Below, one piece after another: positions 21,672 to 33,700 of a DNA stretch of 64,000 nucleotides. The stretch's first letter is position 1. Each line of letters starts with the position of its first letter. This DNA comes from Iris pallida (taxonomy: Eukaryota; Streptophyta; Magnoliopsida; Asparagales; Iridaceae), in assembly GCA_029216955.1 (NCBI GenBank), contig JANAVB010012097.1:156550-220549 (forward strand). The letters are read 5' to 3'. The notes under the pieces were generated by a model. The model was not told the DNA's origin and did no database searches. It was given only the letters and a program-made list of their open reading frames with translations. The position numbers and the translations under genes were made by a program.

Positions 21672-23118
21672 TTGAAAGGGTTCTTCATAGAACATGTTCC
21701 AAGACTCCAGAATATTGAGGCCGATGCCCTAGTAGGACTTGACGTTTCTCTGGCGGTTCCAAATCATACTCATCATTTGGTGGACGTAATAGGCCACGAA
21801 TTGGTTTGTCCTAAGAACAATGTACAATTTGCTGTGAGTTACTCTGCCCTGGCGGTCGAGGAAACACAGGACTGGAGACTCCCATTTATTGACTTCGTAG
21901 TCTACGACATCTTGCCGGAGAATCCGAAAGAAGCCACTTCTATTAGAAGACGTTCCCTCAGATTCTTCTACGATACAGAGACAAAAATGCTGTATCGGCA
22001 ATCCTATGATGGATTACTGCTCCGGTGTTTGTTAAATACGGAAGCCAAAAAAGCAGTACGCGAAGCTCACGATAGCGTTTACGGGACCCATCAACCTGGC
22101 CCGAAATTACAAGACCGCCTTCGTCGGATGGGCTATTACTGGCCTACGAAGGTAGCAGATACGATTGACAATGCAAGAAAATATAAATCTTGTCAGGTCC
22201 ACACGGATTTCATACACCAACCATCCGAATTCCTACATCTGACGGTAGTATCCTGGCTATTTGAGGCATGGGGAATGGACATCATTGGTCCAATCACCCC
22301 ACCTTCATCCAGAGGACATCGTTTTATACTGGCAATTACGGACTACTTCTCCAAATGGGCGAAAGCTGTTCTGCTTCCAGAAGTGAAGACATCAAACGTG
22401 ATCAGCTTCGTCAAGCACCACGTCATCTATCACTTTGGACTGCCTCGAAGGATCATCCACGACAATGGTCCGCAGTGCCTTCTATCGATTTTGCGATAAA
22501 CATCAAATCCAGAATGTTGCTTCAACACCGTACAACCCGGCGACGAACGGTCTGGCTGAAGCATTCAACAAAACTATAATCAAGCTTCTCAAGAAGTTTG
22601 TGTCCTCAAACAAACGTGACTGGAATAAAAAGCTTGGCGAATGCTTATGGGCGTACTGTACTACAGTCCGGACAGCCACTGGGAACACACCATTCTTTCG
22701 GGTATACGAAAGTGAGGTAGTTCTCCCATTGGAGACTCAAATCCCCTCGTTTCGTGTCGCCCTCACTTACCGATTGACGACGGATGATAATTACCATCGT
22801 CGACTACAAGTATTGGAGGCCTTAGATGAAAAGTGCCTGCTAGCTCAACAACGAATCGAGCTTTATCAAGCCCGCATCTCTGGATCTTTCAACAAGAAGG
22901 TCAAGCTGAGAACATTCCAAGTAGGCGATCTCGTCTTGGCAGTTCGGAGGCCGATGGTTATGACTTACAAAACCGTCGGCAAGTTCAAACCAAAGTAGAA
23001 AGGCCCATTTATCATCGAGGCTGTATTCTCTAATGGTGTATACCGTCTCGCGAAGCAAAACGGAGACTTGCTCATGATGCCCATCACCAGCAAGTTTTTG
23101 AAGAAATATTATGTCTAA
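21672..23118 (+). pseudogene. B integrase and C-terminal domain
   Basis: It begins FFIEHVPRLQNIEADAL. The zinc finger has both His (EAHDSVYGTHQ) but the CKAC seen in C is YKSC here, so one Cys is lost. The DDE core has Asp in WGMDIIGP, Asp in IIHDNGPQ and Glu in NGLAEAFNK; about ten bases after HDNGPQ are missing relative to C, causing a frameshift at 22480. The C-terminal part includes FQVGDLVLAVRRPMV, a TAG near 22996, and ends KKYYV-stop at 23118. There is no chromodomain. Confidence 0.86.
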
Positions 23119-24049
23119 ATGACATCCGCTGAATCTACAGGATTGTTGAGTTATGTACCCTTAAGTACCGCTGAACTTACACTCTGGTCATTCCAAATGA
23201 ATCCATATCAAATCTTCTCGGTAGTGAGTCATGTATAATCATACCTCTGATTCCTCCCTAAAAGAGCATCTTCTTCATAATCTATTACCCGCGCTTTCAG
23301 CGCATAAAAAAGGGTAATAGGTCCACAAAATTCCAGAAACAACCACATTGATATCACCTCTGAGTTGTTTCTCTTCCATCACAAACAAATCACCCCTTAC
23401 ATAGAACTTCCACATCCATATTACCTCTGAGTTGTTCTATGTACCCTTCCTTGAGTCCACTCCTGCCACGTCCTCATTACCTCTGAGTAGAAAGACTCCA
23501 TTGTAAAACCCTTATATTTACCACGTCCTCATTACCTCTGAGTAAGTATGTTGGTTTTCTCTCGACTTATTATCCATACCCAAAACCAGGTTACGCCAAG
23601 GATAATAGGCCCACAAATGTCCACAGTTGACCACAAATGTCCACAGTTGACCACAAATATCCGCAGCTGACCACAAATGCTGTACTCGGTCCTCTAGTAT
23701 ATGCGCCTCTTTTCTCACCATCACATGCCTCTGGAACCCAGCTGTTCTATGGCATTCTTTCGCCCAATACCAAGAACTTCCATGCCCGCCTTACCACGGA
23801 GTCGATCTAGGTATCTCTATCAAACTTATTATCCATACCTAAAACTAAGGTATACCAAGGATAATAGGTCCATAGAAAGTCCTCCAGTGGGGCAAATACC
23901 ATAATACCAAAGAAATGGTACAAGCACAACAGATAAAGGATGATGTAAACATAGTCATTCATTTAAAATCAAGAGTACTATATTTTCTGGGACCACGTCC
24001 CTGTTAAAAAAAATGGAGGAACATAATAATGAAAGAAAGAAAAAGTTGA
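23119..24049 (+). repeat. B non-coding strip between pol and antisense gene 3' end
   Basis: No frame of interest. It holds three hairpins built on CTTATTATCC / GGATAATAGG (23282..23320, 23566..23609 and 23825..23868), at least four copies of a repeat ending ACCTCTGAGT (near 23356, 23420, 23475 and 23528), and a tandem array of ACCACAAATGTCCACAGTTG units (23611..23685). The matching strip in C has the same elements. The polyprotein and the antisense gene converge on this strip. Confidence 0.7.
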
Positions 24050-27000
24050 TCATGGTTCGGCGACACACAATTCTCTGAGCCGATCCCTCAGCTTGGTCAT
24101 TGACCGCTCAATCCTCAGCTTGGCCCGGCGCTCAGCCTCCTGAGTCAACCTCTCCACATCCTCCAGATGTGCATGTGCCTGCCGACCGTCTTCAAGTTTC
24201 TTCAGTGCACGCTCCAAGGCATCAGAGATTTGGGTGACCTGGTCGGTCTCCCGGAGAATTAGCTCCTTATCTTTGCAAAAAGCCTCGAGCTCAGACTCTA
24301 AAGAAACCAATTTCCTCTGAAGCTGGAGGATCTGCTCGTTTGTGTCGGCTATTCCACGAGAGGCGGCCACTTCCCGAGCGATATAATCCTCTCCTCTGCG
24401 ACTTAGTTTATCGTACTTTAGAGATAGATCCCGAAGGTCCTTCACTAGGAAAGGTTTGGACGTATCCCGTACCATCCTTACCTTTTCCATAGCTGTTATA
24501 AGGAAGACACACTCCTGATCTATTGCTAAAGACGGATCGACTTGTCGCAGTCCTTGAAACTGAGCCACCAGCTGATCAGCTTCTACTAATTTGGGCTCCA
24601 GGAGCTCGACCATCCCTGTCCCGTCGGGGAGTGTTCTGAGGAGTTCAATCTGACTACGGGCACATTGACGAGCCAATACGAAAGATGTCCCCCTCTTCAA
24701 GGAAGCTTCGACCCCTCGCTTCAGATGGCGGTAAAAACTATCAACCATGTCCTTTGACGATTCATCCAGAACTTCCAAAGAAGACGGTGTCAAAGAAAGA
24801 GTAGCTGGCCGGGTTGAAGAAGGTCGTAAAGAAGATGCACCAGAGCTTGATGCTCCTATCACTAGGGAAACAAGTTCCGAGCGATAGGATGCCTGAATAG
24901 CAGCCATATCCTCCTCCGCCGCCCGAAGGATCCAGAGACTCGGCAGGACAGAAAGGTCAACCTCCGGTGTTGGAGCCACATGAACCAAGGAGGGTGCAGG
25001 GACCATTTCTTCCCGCCCCGACAGTTCTACTACGTCTCCTCCTGAACTTGATCCGGCAGGAGGTCCCTTGGTATGAGTTGGAGGAGGAGAAGGCATACTT
25101 TCTTCCACCAGATCCCCCCGGCGACTTTTCCCCCGATGATGTCCTCCGTCGGCAGTAAAGGAGCAGGACCTGTATGTCCGGAGCAACCATCGATCAACTT
25201 AACTCGAAGGATATGAAGATAGAGCAAATGAACCTCCTCACTAGTCAAAACATGACTTAGCTTACCAGGAAAGGGTTGCTGAAGCTGAGGCTCACTCATA
25301 GCCACCGTCTCTTCTTCAACGGCGACACTTGAGCCAATTACAGCCGCTTCCTCTGCCCCAGCCGCCCCGGAGGTGGATACAATTGGGTTAGCATCAACCG
25401 GCTGAGGTTCAGCAACCTCGGGGGTTGGTTCAGTAGAGCCTATATCGCCCCGGGTTGAGATGTCAGCAGCGGGAGGAATCTCAGCCATCTTCGGGACGAC
25501 CCTGGTGGAAGTAAGCTCGGCTGTCATAGCCCTAATTAAGGCGGCTAGAGCCGGGTCAACCTCAGAGGCGGTAGCCGGCTCTGAGGAGTTCACTTCTCCC
25601 GACGCCTACAAAGAAAAGGAAGATGATCATATTAATTCAGAGAAGAAGAACAAAAAAGAGGATTGTAACTCGATTCACCTCCGAAATGGCATCGACGTCC
25701 TTACTTCTCTTCCTAATGATCAGCCCGTGAGGCTTGACCACAGCCCGTTTTTGGGAGTAAGTCATGCCGCCGATGGAGGATGCACGCCTGCTACATTTTC
25801 GTGAAGGACTAGGCGCAACAGGGGGCTGACCTACCACCAAATCATCCGCAGAAGAAAGAGGCAAGTTATCAGGGTCATCCTCTTCGTCCACATTGGTAGA
25901 CTCCGAGTTAGACACATCAACTGTCCACCCCTTCTTGATCCTTGGCTTCTCCTCCAAGATAGTACCAACAATGAAGCTGGTACTTGGGTCAAAATCTCGT
26001 GGGGGCTTATTCACCATAACATGGTATAAGGCCGCCATGTACAAAATGTGTCCCGACGCTCCAGCATCCGGAACAGAGAAGGTGGCACGGGTGTGAATCG
26101 TGCTATAGTAGTGCCAAGCCCGGATGCCGTCAAGGACGCTACCCTCAAAACCCAGGCAGGAGCTGGGATTGTCCAAGAACATCTGACTGTACCCAAATTA
26201 TTGGAAGAATCGGCTGGGCAAGTAAGGCTCCAAAAAGACACAATTATGGTTGTGATACACTAGATGCGCAGGACGAATGTTCTGCAACCAAGGAGCATCT
26301 TCTCGGGCAAGAATTTGGGAGACACAGCACCATCAAGATGCACGGCTCTTACTTCTTTATCAATAAAATGAGGAATAGACACGAAAAAGGAGTATCTGTC
26401 TACTCGTGCCAGCGCCATCCAATATGCGGGCATGGTGGTGTACTCCCAGGGCATGCGGCGGTACTGATAGATGAAGGCATCATCAGCAGTCACGTCATCT
26501 TCTGGGCCAGGCCTCATCAAAGACTGGTAATGCTTCAATAGCCACCCCATCAGATAATGGTAGGGCAGCTCGATTCGTTCAAAGTCTTTCGCCGTATCGC
26601 GAGTGATGACTTTGGACGAGAAGGCGCAGAGACCACGATATACGCTGCATACGATAGTGGGAAGAAGAGCTAGTCTGGCCCCAAAGACTTGCTTCACCAC
26701 ATGGAGGATGAGGTTACGGCTGATTCTCTCAATAGCACCAGCCCCTCCCGAAACTACACAGTTCTGCAGCCATACCATCAGAAATCCTACCAGGAGAGCC
26801 TTATCAGACATCTGCTAGGTATCTTGATAAAAGTAATTAAAGAAGTCAGTTTGGCTCCCAAATCTGTTACCCGTGGTTTTTATCCTCTTGGCGGTCGACA
26901 CCTGGTTCTGCACCTCCTCCCGGGTTCGAGGACGTCGGGGGAAAACCCGGTCTGAGGCGCCTAGCTCCAAAAGATAGCTGAGCCAGGTCCTGGTATGAGG

Positions 27001-28739
27001 AAGGTTCCCTTCCGAACTATCGTTTTTCTTCTTTGATATATGCTGGCACGTACTATGGTAACAGAGTAGTTCCCGGTAAACAGCCACAAAGCCCGGGAAC
27101 CGTTGCTCCAACTCCTCGAATTCTTCATTCGTAGGGGTATACACCTCAAAGACTTCATCTCCCCAGGGCAGCTTAGAGACTTCACGCATCTCGTATAGAG
27201 CGAGCCCCATCTCCCCTCCAGGTGTAAAGAAGGTCCCCGTTCGGCGGTTGTACATCTCAAGAAGAGCCATGAACAGCTTCTTGTTCATGGACAGACCATA
27301 ATAGGTGCCCCGAATGGCCTGATACAGGCCAATCTCGAGCAGGAGATCCTTGTATGTCCGTAAGACCCACGAGGTCAAGTTGATCCATGAAGGGGTGGGG
27401 TTCATCCAGTTCAGCAGTGCCAACCGACCAATGGGATAGGACCCCTTCTGAGTAAGCTGGTTTATGAAAGTGTCAGCTTGGGAGAACCGAAAGTTGGGAC
27501 CCTGTACATTTATGAAGTTGTCCGGGGCCAACCCCATAACAGAGCGGCTGATCTGTAGCTTGCTTGCAATTACCGACCTCGATGTTTTATTATAATGAAT
27601 ATCGCCCACGAACATCACCTGCTGGCTCAGAGTTAGGGAGTCAGCCATTTTCCTGTCCATCGGCAGCATATTGAACCAAGACAGCGGGAAGTGACTCTCC
27701 ATCTAGGGAATGTTGATCGCCATCCCGTTGGAAGAAAAACTCCAACTTTCAGAGATATCTAGAACGTTGGGGTTCTTTACAGTCAGAGCATCCCCAAAGA
27801 GGAACGAGGGTTTCAGATGTGTGCCACCTAGTTTTCTCGAGTTCATCATACCCGAGAGAAAGAAGAAGGATTGGTTCCTGATATCCCTCAGCCTCTCCTC
27901 AGGTTGATCTTTGGTAATTTGGTCCGACACATAATCGACCACATGGTCGAATCTCACACCCACAGCAGATTGAGCTTGACCTACCAAAATCTCTCCTGAA
28001 GGATTGACCGACAACTTCACTGAAAAAGACAAAAGAAAGAAGTCAGGGGATAGCCAGAGAAAAAACCACTTAATGACTTCTGAGCTTATGCGGCTCTGTT
28101 AGGTGGGTCTTTATGCGGTCCAGTTCATAAGGAGCTTATGCGGTCAGGTGACAACTTTTATGCGGCTCGATCATGAGACAGTTCTCATGCGGCTCGATCA
28201 TGAAGCAGCTCTCATGCGGCTCGATCATGAAGCAGCTCACATGCGGCTCGGTCATAAGACAACCCTCTTGCAGCTCCGTCATGAAGCCACTCTCATGCGG
28301 CTCGGCCATGAAGTATCTTTTATGCGGCTCGGTCATGAGACAACTCTCATGCGGCTCGGCTATGAAGCATCCCTCACGCGGCTCAGTCATGAGACATCTC
28401 TCATGCGGCTCGGGCATGAAGCATACCCCATGCGGCTCAGTCATGAGACGTTCATGAGGACCATACGGCACAGCTTATGCAGATTCATCACACAGAACTT
28501 GAGCAGTCCAATAAAGACAAAAAGCACATTAACTATGCCGAAGCATGATAGGGAAAGGCCCCCGCATAAAACATGCGACATAGATATTGTGGTTAGGGTT
28601 TGAATTCATGCAGTCTTTTCCCAATGCTCTTACCATCAATAGAGGGATGAACGTCGGAGTGAATCAAACTCGCTGTGTTCGACGAGGAGGCAAGTCCTTT
28701 GCCCTTCGCCGCAGTACTTGAAGAAGCCTTGGGAGCCAT
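24050..28739 (-). pseudogene. B antisense spliced gene (aORF), PMD-like with coiled coil
   Basis: ATG at 28739. Exons on the minus strand: 28739..28634, 28019..25679, 25605..25266 and 25169..24050, with GT-AG introns of 614, 73 and 96 bases. C has all three introns at the same places, and the reading phase agrees at each. The start is MAPKASSSTAAKGKG. Exon 2 contains GLYQAIRGTYYGLSMNK, RRTGTFFTPGGEMGL and PWGDEVFEVYTP, resembling plant mobile domain proteins, then an FGYSQ segment. Exon 4 ends in a long charged helix rich in Glu, Lys and Leu, a likely coiled coil. At least three nonsense codons (27703, 26815 and in the FGYSQ segment) and frameshifts near 26290 and 25130 break this copy. The function is unknown; antisense ORFs at this place are known in Tat elements. 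The domain name is inferred. Confidence 0.78.
28020..28633 (-). repeat. Intron 1 of B antisense gene, filled with ATGCGGCT minisatellite
   Basis: On the minus strand it starts GTAAGAGC and ends TTTTTCAG. On the plus strand 28085..28450 is an array of 27-base-like units beginning ATGCGGCTC(G/A)GTCATGA, about 13 copies, the same family as the LTR array. Open frames across it on both strands are repeat artefacts. Confidence 0.8.
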
Positions 28740-28835
28740 TGATGATCGAGAAAGGAGAAGAAGACGGCGACTAGGGAAATAGAAATATTGAAAAAAGAAG
28801 TAAGTAAAGAACCCCTCTCTTCAAAGCTGCTCGTA

Positions 28836-28841
28836 CTTATA
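28836..28841 (-). promoter_or_regulatory. TATA box of B antisense gene
   Basis: On the minus strand CCTATAAGTA lies about 100 bases before the ATG at 28739. C has TATAAATA about 100 bases before its ATG, so the spacing is conserved. Confidence 0.55.
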
Positions 28842-29226
28842 GGCTGGCAAGGGCGTGTGAATCGATAACACACCGCTTTGGATTTCGTGCTAGCAGAAGG
28901 ATAAAGGCAAACTCTTGGGATTCTATCCCCTTTCGTACAAAAGACAACTCCGAATCACCTAAGCAAATCAAAATTTTTAAATGCTGACTCTTGGAATTCT
29001 ATCCAAAAGATGGCTTTAAATTATTAAAGCAAATCAAAGATGCAATTAATGCCGAAGATACAGGACGCCCACATGGCATGAAAGCCATTATGCGGCCAGA
29101 GAAGCCTATGCGGCATGAAGAGCTTGACCCAGTATGCGGCCAGAGAAGCCTATGCGGCATGAAGAGCTCGACCAAGTATGCGGCCCAAGAAACCTATATG
29201 GCATGAAAAGCTTATGCGGACTTACC
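28842..29226. other. B region between antisense promoter and polypurine hairpin
   Basis: No gene. It includes several short TATGCGGC-type repeats at 29090..29215 in the context AGAAGCCTATGCGGCATGAA. It is the far upstream region of the antisense gene and the 3' untranslated part of the genomic RNA. Confidence 0.5.
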
Positions 29227-29295
29227 AATACTTTTTATTCAAAGTATTTCAATTTAACAAATTGAAAACTTTGTAGGGGGTCCTGTAGAAGTATG
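29227..29295 (+). other. B polypurine tract inside a nested hairpin
   Basis: The inner stem is CAAAGTATTTCAATTT (29240..29255) against AAATTGAAAACTTTG (29259..29273). The polypurine tract TAGGGGG follows and then the LTR start TGTAGAAGTAT, which pairs with upstream ATACTTTTTA. The C and D elements have the same arrangement with different bases. Confidence 0.7.
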
Positions 29296-30142
29296 TAAAA
29301 GAATAATTTTTGCTATGGGGCTTCATACGGCTCACAAAACACAGGAAGCTTAATGCGGCACAAAACGCAAGAAGCTTCATGCGGCTCAAAATTCCTGGGA
29401 GCTTCATGCGGCTCAGAAAGCTTCATGCGGCTCAGGAAGCTTCATGCGGCCTTATGCGGTTCAAAATTTGCCTATACAGCTGGCCATAATTACTCTGACA
29501 TAAAGACGACAGCTCTGACAGAGATGATGGCTCTGATATAAAGACAAGACGTGACATGCTCCTAAAAAGATAAGAAAATTGCTATAATATCTGGCACAGT
29601 TCACAAGTTCTAAAGACAGTTCTTTATGCGGATCGCTTATACCACTCTCATACGGCTCGGTCATGAGACCAATCCCATGCGGCTCGGTCATGAGACCAAT
29701 CTCATGCGGCTCGGTCATGAGACCTCCCTCATGCGGTTCAGTCATGAGACCACTCTCATGCGGCTCGGTCATGAGACCTCCCTCATGCGGCTCAGTCATG
29801 AGACTACTCTCTTGCGGCTCTGTTATGAGACAACTTTCATGCAGCCCGGTCATGAGACACTCTTTATACGGCTCAGCCAGGATGCATCATTCATACGGCT
29901 TGCCATAGAATAGCTGTTGAGAAACGTGGCAGAAGTTGACCAAGTCTTAACAGTTCAGATTTAGTACAACAAACAGATCATGATCAATCTTAACCAATCC
30001 CTAGCTGCCCACTTCTCAAGGCACAGTTACAAGGATGTGGCCTAAAATTAGCCACGTGGCTGTACACCCCCATTACTCATGAAATTCCAATAAATAGCAA
30101 GGTGTTATTCCCTTGTATACACACGGAGACACACAGAGACAT

Positions 30143-30181
<39 letters not shown>

Positions 30182-30415
30182 TTCTTCGCCGGAGCCGAGG
30201 TTGCGTTCGATCGTCCAAGGAGTAAGGCATAGTTGATAGCACTTTCCCGAGCCTCTACCGTCACCCCTCAGAATCAAAACTAAATAATTATACTTAGATT
30301 GTTTTTCCTAGGTTTTGTTCCTAGGCACTTTTTTGTACAAACGAGTTTGTAATTGTGAGTTAAAGTTTAGTCCTTCTATAAAACTGTTCTGTTCTACGAC
30401 AATCAATGGCAAACA
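29284..30415 (+). repeat. B 3' LTR
   Basis: The partner of 13364..14449. It holds the ATGCGGCT array at 29640..29880, the G-box at 30052..30059, and a CA/GA microsatellite at 30140..30177. The ORFs 29626..29913 and 29461..29853 arise from the minisatellite. Confidence 0.9.
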
Positions 30416-30420
30416 GTAAA
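30416..30420. other. Target-site duplication of B, right copy (GTAAA)
   Basis: Differs from GTGAA at 13359..13363 by one G-to-A change. The E protease spacer continues immediately after it. Confidence 0.78.
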
Positions 30421-31547
30421 CTCTATCTCTTTCTCTAGCAGCATGCCTGGAAGACTGAACTGCTTCTGCTACTGCCATCTACAAGATTGGTGGAGAAGGT
30501 TCTACTTCACATCTGGAAAACAAAAATTCTTCTTCGTTGGGAATACCAAAAATAATCCTGCCAATATAGCAGTCTATTCTTGCGTATTGATCCTTCAACT
30601 TATCCATTACTAGGACCACTTCATAGTCGACCATCAAAAATTCTATCAATCTAGCGGAAAACTCTCTACCGCTAACTACGATTCGATACGAGGAATAAAC
30701 TCTATTTGCTCCCACAAGATCGTTACCAGTAAGTATATTGAGTCTTACTGATAATGACTCGGGCTCCAATTCTATTTATGTTGCGAATCGTGTAGACATA
30801 AATGAACGCGATGCACCCGAATCAGATAATACTATTGCTAGAAAAGAGTTAACGAGAATGGTACCTGCTACTACCTCACCTGATGCCAATTCTTCTGCTA
30901 CTGTCAGAGCCATAGCTTGACCCTTTCCTCTTGGTGTTGGTACCGTCTACTGGTGACCTCTCTGTCTGTTCTGAATTTAAGCTTGGACCTGAGCATACTA
31001 TTGCGGCCTTTGCTGCTGGAATGCTTGAGCCTGAGGTAGCAATAGCCTCGGAGGCTGGTACTGTTGCTACTGAACTGGTGCTGGTGCCCTAACCGATGGA
31101 CTATTTAGTATTGATGAAGATGAACTGGCTCTACTCGGGCATGATCCGATTCTATGGTCCGGTGCCACACAAGCTAAGCACAACCCCTGTGCTCTGCGAC
31201 ACTCTGAAATCACGTGTCCTGACTTCCCATAATAAGAGCTGCCTATTGCAGAAGACTATTTCTCTTTCTGTTGTTCAAGGTACGTCAGAGTTGAGTGCTG
31301 GACCGACGAAACTGGTATTGCCCGACTGATTGGAAGGACCAAGGACAATGTTACTGAAGAAAATAACATAGGAAACAATAAGGAAGGACCAAGATAGATC
31401 AAGGATAATAGCATACTATCAGGTCAATATTTATGAAGATTAGAAAATACGAGTAGAGATCAAGGATGAGTGCTGATTGAGACATCTATCCAGTAAAATC
31501 TCACATATCTTGATTTACAAGACTTGCATGGGCTACCACTTAAACCA
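30416..31547 (-). pseudogene. E protease and nucleocapsid remnant with gag deleted
   Basis: On the minus strand the knuckle and Gln-rich spacer (31080..31260) lead to a protease remnant with [29 protein letters not shown] and DYEVVLVMDKL, close to A1 but with many changes. Between about 31330 and 31350 the sequence jumps from after the knuckle-side region to the gag N-terminal leader, so about 870 bases corresponding to the A1 capsid are missing. The putative primer-binding site lies at the 31530..31547 end. Confidence 0.78.
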
Positions 31548-33169
31548 TGTTACACCCCAGAACCAGAATACTGGAGAGCGAGGAACAGACATAGCCAGCT
31601 ACGTACATTGGAGTGCAACACACTTCGTAATACGATCATGGCTGTCTAGATGAATGCAAGTTTATCTATAACCTATCACTCATATGGTGAAGAACAAGCC
31701 TAGTGTCTCAATCTCAAGCAAGCAAATAATTGTTACAAGATGTTAGATCATCAGACATACAAAGTAAGACATCCCAAACATTACATATTCAGATGATTAT
31801 GAAGTTAGTCATACAAAATATGAAGACTAGCAAGAGTTGAGTCATACATGATCAACCCTAGGATTTGATAATCATGTTATAGCCCTTAGGCAGACAGAAA
31901 TAAAGTTTCAAATAAGCTAACACGTACTCGACGACTAAACGTCTCAAAAGAATAAGTTACATTAGAGTAGGAGAGCAAAATAAGAAACACACTTGTTGCC
32001 GCAGTTACTCCTGGTGTTCACTATCTGGCTGGAAAACAGTTAGATCCTCGGGTATCACTCCGAAATCTGGACATACAAAATCAGCTGGGTCAGACCCTAG
32101 CAAGAGTAAGTACCACAAGGGAAGCTCCACTTAAGAACTAAAACTATCATATCATGAATAAAAGAATTGATATAAAAATATAATTATAATAACGTAAAAG
32201 ACAAGAGTTAAATGAACATACTTGATTACATCAAGAAGAACAAGGTGTGGAACACAATTTTTATGTTAATCATTATATTCTCATGTTAATCATGAGACAA
32301 TTATTTAGACATGGACAATCAAGTCCTACGGCTTGCTATCATTACCTAACTAGGATTATCACAGGCCTAGTTACTAACAAGATACAGTAAAGATAGTCCA
32401 ACAGTTACAAGCCCTACAGACCATCCATGCTATCTAGGCAAAAGTTACGAGAGTTATCAAAATTTCTGGTGTACTTGAGTACTTAGGAAACAAAAAGTGC
32501 AACACACGATAGTGTGCTGGAAATATGCCCTACTCGATGGCAGGCTACAAGTCCATATATGTGGTTGGGATAACCGGATCGCCTGTAATTGGAAAATCTC
32601 TCTATATGAGCTACTTGATCAATTTAGTCGTTTAACCTAATCAGATTCATTATGAATCCCTGATTGTGGTAACCAGGAATCCATGTCCTAGACATGATGC
32701 AAGACACGACAAGTAGCTTATGCAAACACAATCAGGAAAATCAACCATGGAGTCAAGATAAGAGTTAAACTAGCAAGACAGGAGTAGTTGTTGCAACAGC
32801 ATTCATGTTATACATGTCATATTATGTTTACTTGTTACATCAAGAATACACGTCAAGAGTGCGCCTCGAGGGGCCACTATCAAGATTATTAAGATGGGAT
32901 CATGTTATCATGTTCAAGTTCTAGTTCAAGTTACTAGCTCAAGATTACCAAGTTGCCAAGTCGGGTTATCGTAATTTAGACCAAGTACAGAATACATGCA
33001 AAGAAGACTAAGAACATCCATGGGTGATTAAAACTATCAGTCGTATATGAACTCCAATTAAGATTAGACAAAAAGATTCTTGAAGTCAAGACGGAGATCT
33101 ACAACTTTCATGTTTTGAGTTTTACAACATTCTAGCTACAAAATAGCTTAATAAAGCAAAAGTAGTCAT

Positions 33170-33700
33170 TTGTGCGCGCGTGTGGACAAAACTAGCCACG
33201 ACGTATGGGGCACCGATGCACGGTGCACGGGCGCACAGCAAACAAAATGTGCTACACGTATGGACAAAACTGGCTACGGCACGCGGGGCATAATGCACGG
33301 TACGCGGGCACGCGACAAAGGAAATACGCAGGCGTGCAGCGCACAAAACGTGCAGCGCATGTGGACAAAAGTTCCCACGACGCACTGGGCACGAATGCAC
33401 GACGTTCGGCAAACAAAATACGTCGGCGTGCGGCACGCAAAACGTACAGCACGCTTGGACAAGACTTGCCACGGCACACGGGCGTGCGACAAACTAAACG
33501 CACGGGCACGTGGTGTACGAAACTAGTAGCACGCTGGTGCACGGCGTACAGAGCGGTGATGCACAGCTCGTGGGCGCATGACAAACGAAATACATGGGCG
33601 CACGGTACGGTGCACGGGTGGACAAATTTGGCTACGACGTTCGGGGCACGGATACACGGTGCACGTGTGCATGCGGCACGCGAAGCGTGCGTGCGATACT
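33170..33700. repeat. GCAC/CGTG-rich tandem array in E LTR
   Basis: Loose units of about 70 to 95 bases with GGACAAAA, CACGAC and GGGCACG as recurring parts. It produces long overlapping ORFs on both strands (33205..33774, 33252..33839), which I reject as genes. Confidence 0.7.

Larger units (their letters stand above)
13364..30415 (+). mobile_element. B: Tat/Ogre-type Ty3/gypsy element with antisense gene
   Basis: About 17 kb. LTRs at 13364..14449 and 29284..30415 flank ORF1, gag, protease, RT, two RNase H domains and integrase on the plus strand, then a spliced gene on the minus strand. An archaeal-type RNase H next to a dead gypsy RNase H is characteristic of the Tat/Ogre lineage, and antisense ORFs before the 3' LTR are known from several Tat elements. 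The plus-strand polyprotein (14440..23118) is full of stops and frameshifts. It sits inside E. The lineage is confident; the family is not named. Confidence 0.9.

Noticed and set aside
28085..28450. CRISPR-like array of regular short repeats
   Set aside because: The repeat units are directly adjacent with no unique spacers, the context is a plant retrotransposon, and no cas genes are present.
24050..28739. Reading the antisense gene as a host gene into which B and C inserted
   Set aside because: It lies inside both elements between integrase and the 3' LTR at the same relative place, and both are bounded by their own LTRs and duplications, so it belongs to the element.
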